From Clostridia bacterium (lineage in GTDB: Bacteria; Bacillota; Clostridia; Christensenellales; Aristaeellaceae), in the NCBI GenBank assembly GCA_024404245.1, contig JAKSQH010000017.1, positions 1-36,455 of the forward strand: a DNA stretch of 36,455 bases, given 5' to 3'. The translations under genes were made by a program, and so were the position numbers. The notes below the pieces were generated by a model. The model had not been told where the DNA came from. It ran no database searches and worked only from the letters and a program-made list of their open reading frames with translations. This document shows, one piece after another, positions 16,049-27,016 of the stretch (positions within the stretch are counted from its first letter, which is position 1; the number at the start of each line of letters is the position of its first letter).

Positions 16049-17791
16049 ATGCCGATGGACGGTCTGATGACAGGTTTCGCGGCGCGTGAACTGAATGCCT
16101 GTCTCTCGGGCGGGCGTGTCGACAGGGTCACCCAGCCTGAGCGTGACACGGTCATTCTGCTGATCCGTGCCGGCAGCGAGAATTTCCGTCTTCTTCTGTG
16201 CGCGTCACCGAATAATGCGCGTTTTCACCTTACGAAACAGAACTTTCCCAATCCGCTGGAGCCCCCGGCGCTGTGCATGTTGCTGCGCAAACAGCTGATG
16301 GGCGGCCGCGTTCTGTCTGTTAAGCAGATCGGCGGAGACAGGATTGTGCATATAGATCTGGATACCGTGAATGAAATGGGCGATCATGTCGCCCGCCGTC
16401 TTGTTCTGGAAATCATGGGGCGTCATTCCAATCTGATGCTGCTGGATGAAAGCGGCCGCATTCTCGAGGCGGCACGCCATGTCAGCGCAGACATGAGCCG
16501 GGTAAGGCAGGTGCAGCCGGGGCTGACATACACGCCGCCGCCCGCGCAGGATAAGCTTGCCCCGGAGGACATCACAAAGGAAGCCCTGAAGGAGCGTCTA
16601 CTCCGTGAGGGGGATGTTCCGCTGGCCAAAGCGCTGGCCGCGTCCGTCAGCGGTCTGAGTTCATGCTCCGCGCAGGAGTTGGCGCTGCGTGTGCTCGGGC
16701 CTTCAGGCAGCCGTATGACCGACCCGGAGGACACATGCATCCGCCTGCGTGATCTGTTCAGGCGGCTTCCTTCCGTAACGGACCCGCGTGTGCTGACGGA
16801 TGATAACGGCGATCCGGTCGATGTATTCCCTTTCCCGTATCTCAGCCGCGATCCCGCGGCGCAGGCCGCCCGCGCGACTGTTTCCGACGCGCTTGAACAG
16901 TATTTCGGCTCACGTGACCGGCAGGACCGGCTGAACCAGAAGAGCGCGACCATGGTCCATCTGCTGAAGGGGCATATCGAACGCTGCGAAAAGAAGCTCG
17001 CCCTGCAGGAAGAGGAACTGGCTTCCGCCGCGCGTATGGACGAATACCGTATTATGGGAGAAATCATCAATGCCAATCTGTTCCGGCTGAAACAGGGGCT
17101 GACAGAGGTTTCCCTGCCCAACTGGTATGATCCGGACGGCGGCAGCATGACAATCCCGCTTGACCCGCGGCTGACGCCGTCAAAGAACGCCCAGCGCTAT
17201 TTCAAAAAGTATCAGAAAGCACGCTCGGCAAGGCAGACGGCAGCCGAACAGAAGGAAAAAACAACCGCCGAGCTGTCCCTGCTGGAAGGGATGCTGCTGG
17301 ATGTGGACAAGTGCGTCGGCGAAAGCGAGCTGGAAGAGATCCGTCAGCAGCTTGTGCAGGCCGGCTATATGAAAAAGAATACCAACCGCCGGCAACAGCG
17401 CGCGCTCCCGCAGAGCAAACCCTACCGTTACCTTTCCTCCGACGGAATTGAGATTCTCGTCGGCAAGAACGCCGCGCAGAATGACAGACTCACATCCGGC
17501 GCCGCGCCGGGGGAAATGTGGCTTCACGCCAAAGATATGCCCGGAAGTCATGTCATTGTCCGTATGACAGGCGAAATTCCGACGCAGACACTGAAGGAAG
17601 CCGCCATGCTGGCCGCGTGGTACAGTAAAGGACAGGGTTCGTCATCCGTACCGGTGGACTATACACTGCGGAAGCACGTCAAAAAACCGTCGGGCGCCGC
17701 GCCCGGCATGATGATCTATACGGATCAGCACACGGCGTATATGACCGTTTCCGAGCAGGATATCCGTTCCATAACGTTGCTGGAGGCCTGA
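16049..17791 (+). CDS. rqcH: Rqc2 homologue RqcH (NFACT family, ribosome-associated quality control)
   Basis: 580 residues from the ATG at 16049 (AAAGGAGG eight bases upstream; a GTG at 16040 lies inside that site). RqcH binds 50S subunits blocked by peptidyl-tRNA and adds C-terminal alanine tails that mark the chain for degradation. The NFACT-N domain has MDGLMTGFAARELN, the Asp97-Arg98 pair (GGDRIVHIDL) needed for tail synthesis, and MGRHSNLML. The middle, about residues 305-370, is helical/coiled coil. The NFACT-R domain near the C-terminus shows GEMWLHAKDMPGSHVIVR. The length fits the family. It was formerly often annotated as a fibronectin-binding protein. psuK follows after two bases. 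Confidence 0.95.
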   Translation: MPMDGLMTGFAARELNACLSGGRVDRVTQPERDTVILLIRAGSENFRLLLCASPNNARFHLTKQNFPNPLEPPALCMLLRKQLMGGRVLSVKQIGGDRIVHIDLDTVNEMGDHVARRLVLEIMGRHSNLMLLDESGRILEAARHVSADMSRVRQVQPGLTYTPPPAQDKLAPEDITKEALKERLLREGDVPLAKALAASVSGLSSCSAQELALRVLGPSGSRMTDPEDTCIRLRDLFRRLPSVTDPRVLTDDNGDPVDVFPFPYLSRDPAAQAARATVSDALEQYFGSRDRQDRLNQKSATMVHLLKGHIERCEKKLALQEEELASAARMDEYRIMGEIINANLFRLKQGLTEVSLPNWYDPDGGSMTIPLDPRLTPSKNAQRYFKKYQKARSARQTAAEQKEKTTAELSLLEGMLLDVDKCVGESELEEIRQQLVQAGYMKKNTNRRQQRALPQSKPYRYLSSDGIEILVGKNAAQNDRLTSGAAPGEMWLHAKDMPGSHVIVRMTGEIPTQTLKEAAMLAAWYSKGQGSSSVPVDYTLRKHVKKPSGAAPGMMIYTDQHTAYMTVSEQDIRSITLLEA

Positions 17792-17793
17792 GC

Positions 17794-18687
17794 ATGAGCA
17801 GAATCTATGTGGTCGGTGCCGTAAACATCGACATATCCGGCACACCCGATACCGCTTTTCTCGCCGGAGACAGCAATCCCGGCCGGGTCATCCTGTCCGC
17901 GGGCGGTGTCGGCCGCAACATCGCCGAAAATCTCCGGTATCTGGGGCATGATGTGGAACTGGTCACACTGCTCGGCGAGGATCCCTATTCGGATATGATT
18001 CGCGGCAACTGCCGGCAGATCGGAATCGGTCTTTCTCTCGCGCGTGTGATTCCCGGCGGTCATACTTCCACCTATCTGTGCGTCAATGACGAAAGCGGCA
18101 ATGTTGCCGCCGCGATTGCCGATATGAAGATCTATGAGCGGATGACACCCGCTCTGCTGGCGCCGGTCACCGGCGAGCTGAACAAAGCGGATCTTGTCGT
18201 GCTGGACGCGAATCTGCCTGAGACCGCGATCGCATTTCTCTGCGAGCAGCTGACCGTTCCGGTCTTCGCGGACCCGGTATCGGCAAAAAAGGCCGTTCGT
18301 CTGCGTTCCTCGGTCGGCCGCCTGACGGCGGTCAAGCCCAATGTACCGGAAGCCGAAGTGCTGACCGGTATCACAATCCGGGACGATCGTGATCTGGCTG
18401 CAGCCGCGGAATACCTGCTGTCAGCGGGTGTCCGTCTTGTGCTGATCTCTCTCGGCGCGCGGGGCGTATATGCCGCCGATGAGCGCCACAGGGGCATTTA
18501 TCCGTGCATTGATTCACCGGTGATCAATACAAACGGCTGCGGGGACGCGCTGCTCGCTGCCGCCGTCGATGCTTATCTCCGGGGATTTGATTTTGAAACC
18601 GCCGTTCACCGTGCGCTGAGCGCGGCCGCGGTCACCGCCGGGTATCCCGGTGCTGCCTGTCCGACCCTGCGCGATCAGCTTTTGTGA
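17794..18687 (+). CDS. psuK: PfkB-family kinase, probably pseudouridine kinase
   Basis: 297 residues. The ribokinase fold is clear: VVGAVNIDISG at the start, GGVGRNIAENLRYLG (residues about 37-52), VKPNVPEAEVLTG, and the ATP/anion-hole motif NTNGCGDALLA with the catalytic Asp near residue 250. PfkB proteins phosphorylate many sugars and nucleosides. The gene directly downstream is psuG, so the expected substrate is pseudouridine, giving pseudouridine 5'-phosphate. It is translationally close to rqcH (two-base gap, GGAGG inside the rqcH 3' end). Without the psuG neighbour the specificity could not be called. Confidence 0.85.
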   Translation: MSRIYVVGAVNIDISGTPDTAFLAGDSNPGRVILSAGGVGRNIAENLRYLGHDVELVTLLGEDPYSDMIRGNCRQIGIGLSLARVIPGGHTSTYLCVNDESGNVAAAIADMKIYERMTPALLAPVTGELNKADLVVLDANLPETAIAFLCEQLTVPVFADPVSAKKAVRLRSSVGRLTAVKPNVPEAEVLTGITIRDDRDLAAAAEYLLSAGVRLVLISLGARGVYAADERHRGIYPCIDSPVINTNGCGDALLAAAVDAYLRGFDFETAVHRALSAAAVTAGYPGAACPTLRDQLL

Positions 18688-18712
18688 CCGGTCATCTGAA
18701 AGGAGCAATATC

Positions 18713-19630
18713 ATGGAACTGTCAAAGTATCTGTCCGTATCACCCGAGGTCAAAGAAGCGCTTGAGGAGAACCGTCCTGTAGTCGCGCTTGAATCCACCA
18801 TCATTTCCCATGGCATGCCCTACCCGCAGAACGTGGAAACGGCACTTACCGTGGAAAAAATCATCCGTGAAAACGGTGCCGTACCGGCAACCGTAGCCAT
18901 CATCGGCGGCAGGATCACCGTCGGCTGCACGCCTGAGCAAATCGAATACCTCGGCAAAAAAGGGCTTGCGGTAACCAAAGCGTCCCGCCGTGATCTGCCG
19001 GTTCTGCTTTCCCGCGGTGAGGACGGCGCCACCACCGTCACAACCACCATGATCGGCGCGGCACTGGCCGGCATCCGTGTATTCGCGACCGGCGGTATCG
19101 GCGGTGTTCATCGCGGAGCCGAAACCACCATGGATATTTCCGCCGATCTGGAAGAACTGGCGATGACCCCCGTTATGGTGATCTGTGCCGGTGCCAAGAG
19201 TATACTGGATCTCGGTCTGACACTTGAATATCTTGAAACGCGCGGTGTACCGGTCATCGGCTACGGCACGGAGGAGCTCCCCGCTTTCTATACAAGGCGT
19301 TCCGGCTTCAGGGTTGATTACCGTCTGGATACGCCGGAGGAAATAGCCGACGCGTTCCGCGTAAAGCTGGATATGGGGCTTGCCGGCGGTATGCTGGTCA
19401 CCAATCCGATACCGGAAGAGTATTCAATGGATCCGGACTACATCAACGCCAACATCGATGAGGCGATCCACGAATGTGAACGGCTGGGAATCCACGGCAA
19501 ACAGACAACCCCGTTCCTGCTTGATAAGATCCAGAAGCTGACGGGCGGTAACAGTCTGAAAGCGAATATTCAGCTGGTTTACAACAATGCTCGTCTCGGC
19601 GCGGCTGTCGCGAAAGCGCTCTGCCGCTGA
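18713..19630 (+). CDS. psuG: Pseudouridine-5'-phosphate glycosidase
   Basis: 305 residues from the ATG at 18713 (AAAGGAG about nine bases upstream; an earlier in-frame ATG lies within psuK). It cleaves the C-C bond of pseudouridine 5'-phosphate to uracil and ribose 5-phosphate. PsuG signatures are strong: VALESTIISHGMPYPQN near residues 24-40, ATVAIIGGRITVG, TKASRRDLP, GATTVTTTMIGAALAGI, and ATGGIGGVHRGAETTMDISADL (written in part), where the active-site His lies. With psuK it makes a full pseudouridine salvage route. A terminator follows at 19639-19679. Confidence 0.96.
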   Translation: MELSKYLSVSPEVKEALEENRPVVALESTIISHGMPYPQNVETALTVEKIIRENGAVPATVAIIGGRITVGCTPEQIEYLGKKGLAVTKASRRDLPVLLSRGEDGATTVTTTMIGAALAGIRVFATGGIGGVHRGAETTMDISADLEELAMTPVMVICAGAKSILDLGLTLEYLETRGVPVIGYGTEELPAFYTRRSGFRVDYRLDTPEEIADAFRVKLDMGLAGGMLVTNPIPEEYSMDPDYINANIDEAIHECERLGIHGKQTTPFLLDKIQKLTGGNSLKANIQLVYNNARLGAAVAKALCR

Positions 19631-19638
19631 CATTCCTG

Positions 19639-19679
19639 CAAAAAACGGCAATCCCGAATAAAGGATCGCCGTTTTTTTC
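19639..19679 (+). terminator. Rho-independent terminator after psuG
   Basis: AAAACGGCAATCC pairs with GGATCGCCGTTTT (one A/C mismatch), followed by further T. Confidence 0.8.
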
Positions 19680-19719
19680 TTGCGTTTTTATCTGTCTGTT
19701 CCGTGAAAACAGCGCCGGA

Positions 19720-20757
19720 TCAGATTGTTTTGAGATAATCCGCGAGCAGCAGCCCCGCTTTTCTGTTCCATTCCGCGTTCGGGTGATACCGCGCGCCGAG
19801 GTCATCCGGACCGTAATCCGGCAGTGCGAAGCAGCTCAACCCGGTAATGCCCTCCGCGAGGCACGCTTCCACCGCGTCGCGTCCGATTTCCGGATGACCG
19901 TCCGAGCCGGGCAGAATCCATACGATCCTTGCCGCCGGGTTATTGCGCCGTACCTTGCGAATCAGTTTTTTGCAGCCTTCGGTCACGGTATCACGATCCT
20001 CTGCGAAGCTGTCTCTGGCGCGCATCCCGTTATTGTCATTGCTCAGCAGACGGATACAGACAATATCCGGCTGCCATGCCGCGAAGTCATTCGTCTTGTC
20101 CAGCCCGCGCGCAGCCGCCGCTTCCCCGTGCATCACACCGGCTATCTTCTCATAGCCGTCCGTCATGTTATTCGTTTCATCATGCTGCCAGTCCCAGCAG
20201 ACACCGTATCCGCTCTGGCTCAGCACACGCCGTTCCGCGTTCAGTTCGCGGCAGGCGTACCATGAATAGTTACCGCGGCATGAAAACCACTGTGTGATCC
20301 ATTCCTCATTGCCTTTGGGTGCCAGCGCGCCTTCGCCGCTGGTCAGGCTGTCCCCGATGAATTCGATTTTCATTCCGTAAGGCGGTAGTTCCTCCAGGGT
20401 GCCTTCCCCTTTGAGCGAAAGGGCAAACACGGTTGCCTCCGGATTGGACGGCATAGCCTGCGTCTCCTTCAGCAGCGATACAACACGGCATTTATCGGCT
20501 TCCATGCCGAGTACAAGCGGGTAAAACCGTCTGCCCTGTTCCACCGGGAAACGGCCCACAGGGCATCCGTCCGCCAGCACAATCATCCACATCACAGGCG
20601 ACGCGGCGGGCGCTTCAAGTTCGGCCCACAGGTCCGTTCCGCGGAAGTTCACTTCCAGCCCTGATCCGGTCCAGTCAAACGCGGGATGCTCCTGTTCCCT
20701 GTCCATCCGGCCCAGCAGGCGCAGCACACTGCTCTCAGCGATCTTCATTTCAAACAT
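19720..20757 (-). CDS. SGNH/GDSL hydrolase with N-terminal jelly-roll domain (CE2-like esterase)
   Basis: 345 residues, no signal peptide seen. Residues 1 to about 125 look like the beta-sandwich that precedes the catalytic domain in CE2-type acetyl esterases. The SGNH domain begins with IEFIGDSLTSGEG; Ser137 is the nucleophile. LLSNDNNG supplies the oxyanion Asn, and DDLGARYHPNAEWN supplies Asp318/319 and His325. A likely substrate is an acetylated plant polysaccharide, in keeping with the xylanase nearby, but without a signal peptide it would act on imported oligosaccharides. The start has GGGAG eight bases upstream. It lies 58 bases after gyrA, separated by a weak terminator; no promoter of its own is obvious. 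Confidence 0.8.
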   Translation of the reverse strand: MFEMKIAESSVLRLLGRMDREQEHPAFDWTGSGLEVNFRGTDLWAELEAPAASPVMWMIVLADGCPVGRFPVEQGRRFYPLVLGMEADKCRVVSLLKETQAMPSNPEATVFALSLKGEGTLEELPPYGMKIEFIGDSLTSGEGALAPKGNEEWITQWFSCRGNYSWYACRELNAERRVLSQSGYGVCWDWQHDETNNMTDGYEKIAGVMHGEAAAARGLDKTNDFAAWQPDIVCIRLLSNDNNGMRARDSFAEDRDTVTEGCKKLIRKVRRNNPAARIVWILPGSDGHPEIGRDAVEACLAEGITGLSCFALPDYGPDDLGARYHPNAEWNRKAGLLLADYLKTI

Positions 20758-20776
20758 GATTTCATCTCCCGTTCTG

Positions 20777-20806
20777 AAAAGGGTTACCCGAAACCGGGCA
20801 ACCCTT
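20777..20806 (-). terminator. Probable terminator or attenuator between gyrA and the SGNH hydrolase gene
   Basis: Minus strand: AAGGGTTGCCCG pairs with CGGGTAACCCTT (one mismatch) around GTTT, then a short T run. The short T run would permit some read-through into 19720-20757. Confidence 0.6.
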
Positions 20807-20815
20807 ATGAATTAT

Positions 20816-23422
20816 TTATTCGTCCTCGCTGTCATCAGCCGTTCCGGCGTCTTCCTCATCCGCTTCATCGGCATCGTCCGCCTCATCATTCTCCGCGGCT
20901 TCCTCCGCCTCTTCCGCCTCTTCGGCGAGCGCCGCGGCCTCATCGTCCTCCGGCACTTCGCTGTCAGGAACCACAATCTCTTCTTCCGGTTCGTCCTCAT
21001 GCTCGGCACGGCATACACCGATAACCTTCGCGTCATTCACCAGCCGCATGATACGTACGCCCTGGCTTGTTCTGCCGCAAAGGCGGATATCCTTCACCCG
21101 CGCGCGGATAATGGTACCCTGATCCGTAATCAACAGAATATCCTCATCATCGCGTACCAGCAGCATTGCCGTCAGTTCGCCGTTCTTCTCGGTCAGGTTG
21201 ATGGCGCGGATACCCTTGCCGTTACGTTTCTGCTCACGGTAGGCATCCGGCACGGTCCGTTTACCGTAGCCGAGTGTCGTGATGCACAGTACATCGCTTT
21301 CCGGCTCAAGCACGGAAATGTCGATCACCTCGTCACCTTCGCGCAGGCGGATGGCACGCACACCGATACTGTTGCGGCCCATAGTGCGCACGTGCTTCTC
21401 GCTGAAACGGATCGCCATGCCGCTCCGTGAGGATACGAACATTTCGTCTTCGCCGGCGGTCAGGCGGACACCGATCAGTTCATCCTCATCGCGCAGCACA
21501 ATAGCAATCAGGCCGTTCTTCCGCAGGTTGCGGAATTCGTCCAGCGCGGTCTTCTTGATCATGCCGTTTCTTGTCGCCATCACGAGGTTGAAGTCAATTC
21601 CCTCACGCTCGCGCGGCATCGGCAGCATAGTCGAAATCTTTTCACCTGCGGTAATCTGCAGCAGGTTGATGATCGCCGTTCCGCGTGCCTGCCGTCCCGC
21701 TTCCGGAATCTGGAAGCACTTCAGGCTGTATACACGGCCGCGGTTGGAGAAGAACATAATTTCCTGATGCGTGTTCACCACACTCATCTGTACCGTGTAG
21801 TCCTCATCCCGCACATTCATGCCGGATACGCCGCGTCCGCCGCGATGCTGGGCCTTGTACATGGAAGCGGATACACGCTTTACGTATCCTTCGTGCGTCA
21901 TGGTAACAACCATGTCTTCTTCCTGAATCAGGTCCTCAACATCGATCTCGTCTTCTACGATTCCGATCTCCCTGCGGCGTTCGTCGCCGAACTTATCGCG
22001 GATCTCGGTGATCTCTGTCCGGATAACATCCATCAGCAGTTTCTCATCCGCCAGGATCGCGGTCAGCCGCTCAATGGTCCGTTCCAGTTCGGCATACTCC
22101 TCCAGCAGGCGCTCACGTTCCAGGCCGGTCAGGCGGGCCAGACGCATGTCCAGAATCGCCTGCGCCTGTTTCTCACTGAAATCGAAGCGGGTAATCAGGG
22201 CATCCTTGGCACTCGAGGTATCCGCGCTTGAGCGGATAATCGCCACAATCTCGTCAATATGGTCCAGGGCCTTGATCAGGCCTTCCAAAATATGAGCGCG
22301 CGCCTTTGCCTTATCCAGTTCGTATCTGGTACGGCGGGTCACAACATCCTTCTGATGCTCAAGATAGTAATACAGCATCTCACGCAGGTTCAGCACGCGC
22401 GGTTTGCCGTCAACCAGCGCCAGCATGTTCGCGCCGAAGTTTTCCTGCAGAGGCGTATGCTTATACAGGGTATTCAGCACAACCTGAGGCTGTACATCGC
22501 GCTTCAGTTCAATCACGACACGCATGCCCTGCCGGTCATTGGACTCATCGCGGATATCGCTGATGCCTTCAACCCGCTTGTCGCGGACCATTTCCGCGAT
22601 CTTTTCGACCAGTTTGGCCTTATTGACCTGATACGGGATCTCAGTAACCACAATGCGGCTGCGCCCGTTTCCCATATCCTCAATGTTGGACTTGGATCTC
22701 ACCGTGATGCGTCCGTGTCCGGTGAAATAGGCTTCACGGATACCGCTGCGGCCCATGATCAGGCCGCCCGTCGGAAAGTCGGGCCCCTTGATGTGCTGCA
22801 TCAGGTCGTCAATCGTGCAGTCGGGATTGTCGATCATGCAGATCACGCCGTTGATCACTTCCGTCAGATTGTGCGGCGGAATGTTGGTCGCCATACCGAC
22901 GGCGATACCGCTGGAGCCGTTCACCAGCAGGTTCGGAAAGCGTGCCGGCAGCACGGCCGGCTGCTGCAGTGTTTCATCAAAGTTCGGGTAGAAATCAACC
23001 GTATCCTTGTCAATTCCGTCCAGCATATGCATGGTCAGCTTCTGCAGGCGTGCTTCCGTATAACGCATCGCGGCCGCGCCGTCGCCGTCCACCGAACCGA
23101 AGTTACCCTGACCCTCCACCAGCGGATAACGGATATTGAAGGGCTGTGCGAGTCGAACCATCGCGTCGTAAACGGAGGAGTCACCGTGGGGATGGAATTT
23201 ACCGAGCACGTCGCCGACAACACGCGCGCTCTTGCGGGTCGGCTTGTCGGGTGTCATACCCAGCTCCTCACTCATGTCATACAGGATCCGGCGGTGTACG
23301 GGTTTCAGGCCGTCGCGCACATCCGGCAGCGCGCGGTCAACGATAACCGCCATGGCGTAGGAAATGAAGCTTTTCTTCATTTCCTGTTCCAGATTCATCG
23401 GGATTAATTTATCGTGGATCAT
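20816..23422 (-). CDS. gyrA: DNA gyrase subunit A
   Basis: 868 residues. It is the breakage-reunion subunit of gyrase, which introduces negative supercoils. The catalytic Tyr121 is in [11 protein letters not shown]. The quinolone-determining region reads [17 protein letters not shown] with Ser82 and Asp86 at the positions of E. coli Ser83 and Asp87, so no classic resistance change is seen. The C-terminal wheel carries a gyrase box QHRGGRG, which favours GyrA over ParC. The last 62 residues (from about 807) are an unusual acidic tail of Glu, Asp and Ala with no Lys or Arg. The gene follows gyrB by 19 bases with AAAGGAAAA as ribosome site. Confidence 0.97.
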   Translation of the reverse strand: MIHDKLIPMNLEQEMKKSFISYAMAVIVDRALPDVRDGLKPVHRRILYDMSEELGMTPDKPTRKSARVVGDVLGKFHPHGDSSVYDAMVRLAQPFNIRYPLVEGQGNFGSVDGDGAAAMRYTEARLQKLTMHMLDGIDKDTVDFYPNFDETLQQPAVLPARFPNLLVNGSSGIAVGMATNIPPHNLTEVINGVICMIDNPDCTIDDLMQHIKGPDFPTGGLIMGRSGIREAYFTGHGRITVRSKSNIEDMGNGRSRIVVTEIPYQVNKAKLVEKIAEMVRDKRVEGISDIRDESNDRQGMRVVIELKRDVQPQVVLNTLYKHTPLQENFGANMLALVDGKPRVLNLREMLYYYLEHQKDVVTRRTRYELDKAKARAHILEGLIKALDHIDEIVAIIRSSADTSSAKDALITRFDFSEKQAQAILDMRLARLTGLERERLLEEYAELERTIERLTAILADEKLLMDVIRTEITEIRDKFGDERRREIGIVEDEIDVEDLIQEEDMVVTMTHEGYVKRVSASMYKAQHRGGRGVSGMNVRDEDYTVQMSVVNTHQEIMFFSNRGRVYSLKCFQIPEAGRQARGTAIINLLQITAGEKISTMLPMPREREGIDFNLVMATRNGMIKKTALDEFRNLRKNGLIAIVLRDEDELIGVRLTAGEDEMFVSSRSGMAIRFSEKHVRTMGRNSIGVRAIRLREGDEVIDISVLEPESDVLCITTLGYGKRTVPDAYREQKRNGKGIRAINLTEKNGELTAMLLVRDDEDILLITDQGTIIRARVKDIRLCGRTSQGVRIMRLVNDAKVIGVCRAEHEDEPEEEIVVPDSEVPEDDEAAALAEEAEEAEEAAENDEADDADEADEEDAGTADDSEDE

Positions 23423-23441
23423 AGCTTTTCCTTTCCCTTTT

Positions 23442-25487
<2,046 letters not shown>

Positions 25488-25503
25488 TCATTCCGGGGCC
25501 ATA

Positions 25504-25529
25504 TTTTCAAGCCCTCAACTGCTTGAAAA
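25504..25529 (-). promoter_or_regulatory. Inverted repeat in the gyrB leader
   Basis: TTTTCAAGC (25504-25512) and GCTTGAAAA (25521-25529) are perfectly complementary around an 8-base loop. They lie between the predicted -10 box and the gyrB start. A leader hairpin or an operator is possible. Confidence 0.5.
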
Positions 25530-25551
25530 ATCTACATTCTGAGCCGTTTTT

Positions 25552-25560
25552 ATTATACCA
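25552..25560 (-). promoter_or_regulatory. Predicted extended -10 promoter of gyrBA
   Basis: Minus strand TGGTATAAT, a perfect TATAAT (25552-25557) with TG upstream. No good -35 box is seen at 16-18 bases. Confidence 0.6.
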
Positions 25561-25591
25561 AAAAAGTGCCGGAAATAAAAGCTTTTTTCGC

Positions 25592-25637
25592 AAAAAAAAG
25601 ACGTCTTCCGTTCCCTTTTCCGGGTGCCCGGAGACGT
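25592..25637 (-). terminator. Second minus-strand terminator upstream of gyrB
   Basis: Minus strand: arms ACGTCTCCG and CGGAAGACGT (one bulge) enclose a smaller CCGGG/CCCGG hairpin, followed by eight T (25592-25599). Together with 25684-25711 it insulates gyrB from the oxidoreductase operon. Confidence 0.75.
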
Positions 25638-25683
25638 GTGTATGAAGTTTGGTTTTCCCGCGTTCCGGTCCGGCTTTACCGAC

Positions 25684-25711
25684 AAAAAAACGCCGCGGAA
25701 AACCGCGGCGT
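25684..25711 (-). terminator. Rho-independent terminator of the 2-oxoacid oxidoreductase operon
   Basis: Minus strand: ACGCCGCGG, loop TTTT, CCGCGGCGT, then a T run. The arms are perfect. It lies 25 bases after the last gene. Confidence 0.92.
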
Positions 25712-25735
25712 CTGTCAGTGTTGCAGCCGGTTCAA

Positions 25736-26272
25736 TCAGCGTACCGCTTCCGCGCCTTTTTCCATCGCGACGCGGTTCACGGGCAGCAGATGCTCCTTTT
25801 TCGGGCCGAAGGTCGCTTTCAGGGCTTCCATGGCGCTGTCGATTGAAATGACCTTTGTCTTCTCGATAATCGCGCCGAGCATAACCATGTTGGCGGTGCG
25901 CGCGTTGCCGGTTTCCTCGGCAATCGCGTTGCAGTCAACCGGAATGGCGATGATATCGTCACGGTCCGGCGTAATGTCTATCAGTGATGAGTTATACAGC
26001 ATGATTCCGCCCTTTTCCATAGCGGGGGTGAATTTGATCATGCTGGGCTTATTCATGATGACCGCGAACGGGATTTCGGTCACCAGCGGGCTGCCGATCG
26101 GTTCATCGGAAATAACCACAGCGCAGTTGGCCTCGCCTCCGCGCATTTCGGGTCCGTAGGAAGGCATCCAGGAAACGTTCATGCCGTCATGCATAGCCGC
26201 CTTGGCAAGCAGCTGACCGATCAGCAGCACGCCCTGTCCGCCGAAACCGGCGATCAGAAATTGAGCTTCCAT
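25736..26272 (-). CDS. 2-oxoacid:ferredoxin oxidoreductase, gamma subunit
   Basis: 178 residues, full length for the stand-alone gamma subunit. FLIAGFGGQGVLLIGQLLA at the N-terminus is the family motif, followed by PSYGPEMRGGEANCAVVIS. It packs with the alpha and beta subunits and completes the CoA/substrate site of the cytosolic complex that oxidises a 2-oxoacid to acyl-CoA while reducing ferredoxin. It is last in a four-gene operon (three-base gap after the beta gene, GGAGGT as ribosome site) and is followed by a strong terminator. Whether the complex prefers branched-chain 2-oxoacids (VOR) or 2-oxoglutarate (KOR) is not decided by this subunit. Confidence 0.92.
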   Translation of the reverse strand: MEAQFLIAGFGGQGVLLIGQLLAKAAMHDGMNVSWMPSYGPEMRGGEANCAVVISDEPIGSPLVTEIPFAVIMNKPSMIKFTPAMEKGGIMLYNSSLIDITPDRDDIIAIPVDCNAIAEETGNARTANMVMLGAIIEKTKVISIDSAMEALKATFGPKKEHLLPVNRVAMEKGAEAVR

Positions 26273-26275
26273 CGC

Positions 26276-27013
26276 TTATTCGACCTCCTTCTTCACGCCC
26301 AGCGGATAGTAGGGAATCATCTTTTCCTCAACCCACTTCAGGGCTTCCTGCGGCGTCATACCCCAGTTGGTCGGGCAGGCTGAAAGCACTTCGACCAGCG
26401 CGAAGCCCTTTCCGGCGATCTGCATTTCAAAAGCTTTCCTGATGGCTTTCTTCGCTTCCATGATATGCTTCACATCATGTACGGAAACACGGGCGATATA
26501 AGCGGGACCGTCCAGTGTGGCAAGCATCTCGCTTACGCGGATCGGATAGCCGCACAGCGCGGGATCACGGCCGTACGGTGAGGTGGTTGTCACCTGTCCG
26601 GGCAGCGTTGTCGGTGCCATCTGGCCGCCGGTCATGCCGTAAATCGCGTTGTTCACAAAGATCACGGTGATGTTTTCACCGCGGGTCGCGGCATGGGTGA
26701 TTTCCGCCGCGCCGATGGACGCGAGGTCGCCGTCGCCCTGATACGTGAACACAACATTATCCGGGTTCACACGCTTGCAGCCTGTTGCTACGGCGGGGGC
26801 ACGGCCGTGTGCCGCTTCCATCATATCGCAGTTGAAATAATCATACGCGAACACGGCGCATCCGACAGGAGCGATACCGATTGTCTTTTCCTGTACGCCC
26901 AGTTCGTCAAGCGCTTCGGCGACAAGCCTGTGAATAATGCCGTGTGTACATCCGGGGCAGTAATGAAGGGGTTTGTCCGTCAGGAGCTTCGTTTTTTCAT
27001 AAACTACAGCCAT
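26276..27013 (-). CDS. 2-oxoacid:ferredoxin oxidoreductase, beta (thiamine diphosphate) subunit
   Basis: 245 residues. [13 protein letters not shown] at the N-terminus provides the conserved Cys pair of the family. [16 protein letters not shown] with the following [16 protein letters not shown] is the thiamine-diphosphate/Mg site (GDG...N...GMTGGQ). It binds ThDP and helps to pass electrons to the ferredoxin subunit. It starts three bases after the alpha stop, with GGAGGG inside the alpha 3' end, so the subunits are made together. The GMTGGQ sequence is shared by VOR and KOR proteins. Confidence 0.94.
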   Translation of the reverse strand: MAVVYEKTKLLTDKPLHYCPGCTHGIIHRLVAEALDELGVQEKTIGIAPVGCAVFAYDYFNCDMMEAAHGRAPAVATGCKRVNPDNVVFTYQGDGDLASIGAAEITHAATRGENITVIFVNNAIYGMTGGQMAPTTLPGQVTTTSPYGRDPALCGYPIRVSEMLATLDGPAYIARVSVHDVKHIMEAKKAIRKAFEMQIAGKGFALVEVLSACPTNWGMTPQEALKWVEEKMIPYYPLGVKKEVE

Positions 27014-27016
27014 GGC

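Noticed and set aside
15913-16155. N-terminal extension of the xylanase to 16155
   Set aside because: It would cross the xylanase promoter and the rqcH start and hide the signal peptide; GGAGG supports 15912.
22259-23407. 382-residue frame opposite gyrA
   Set aside because: Antisense to highly conserved gyrA codons; no family motif.
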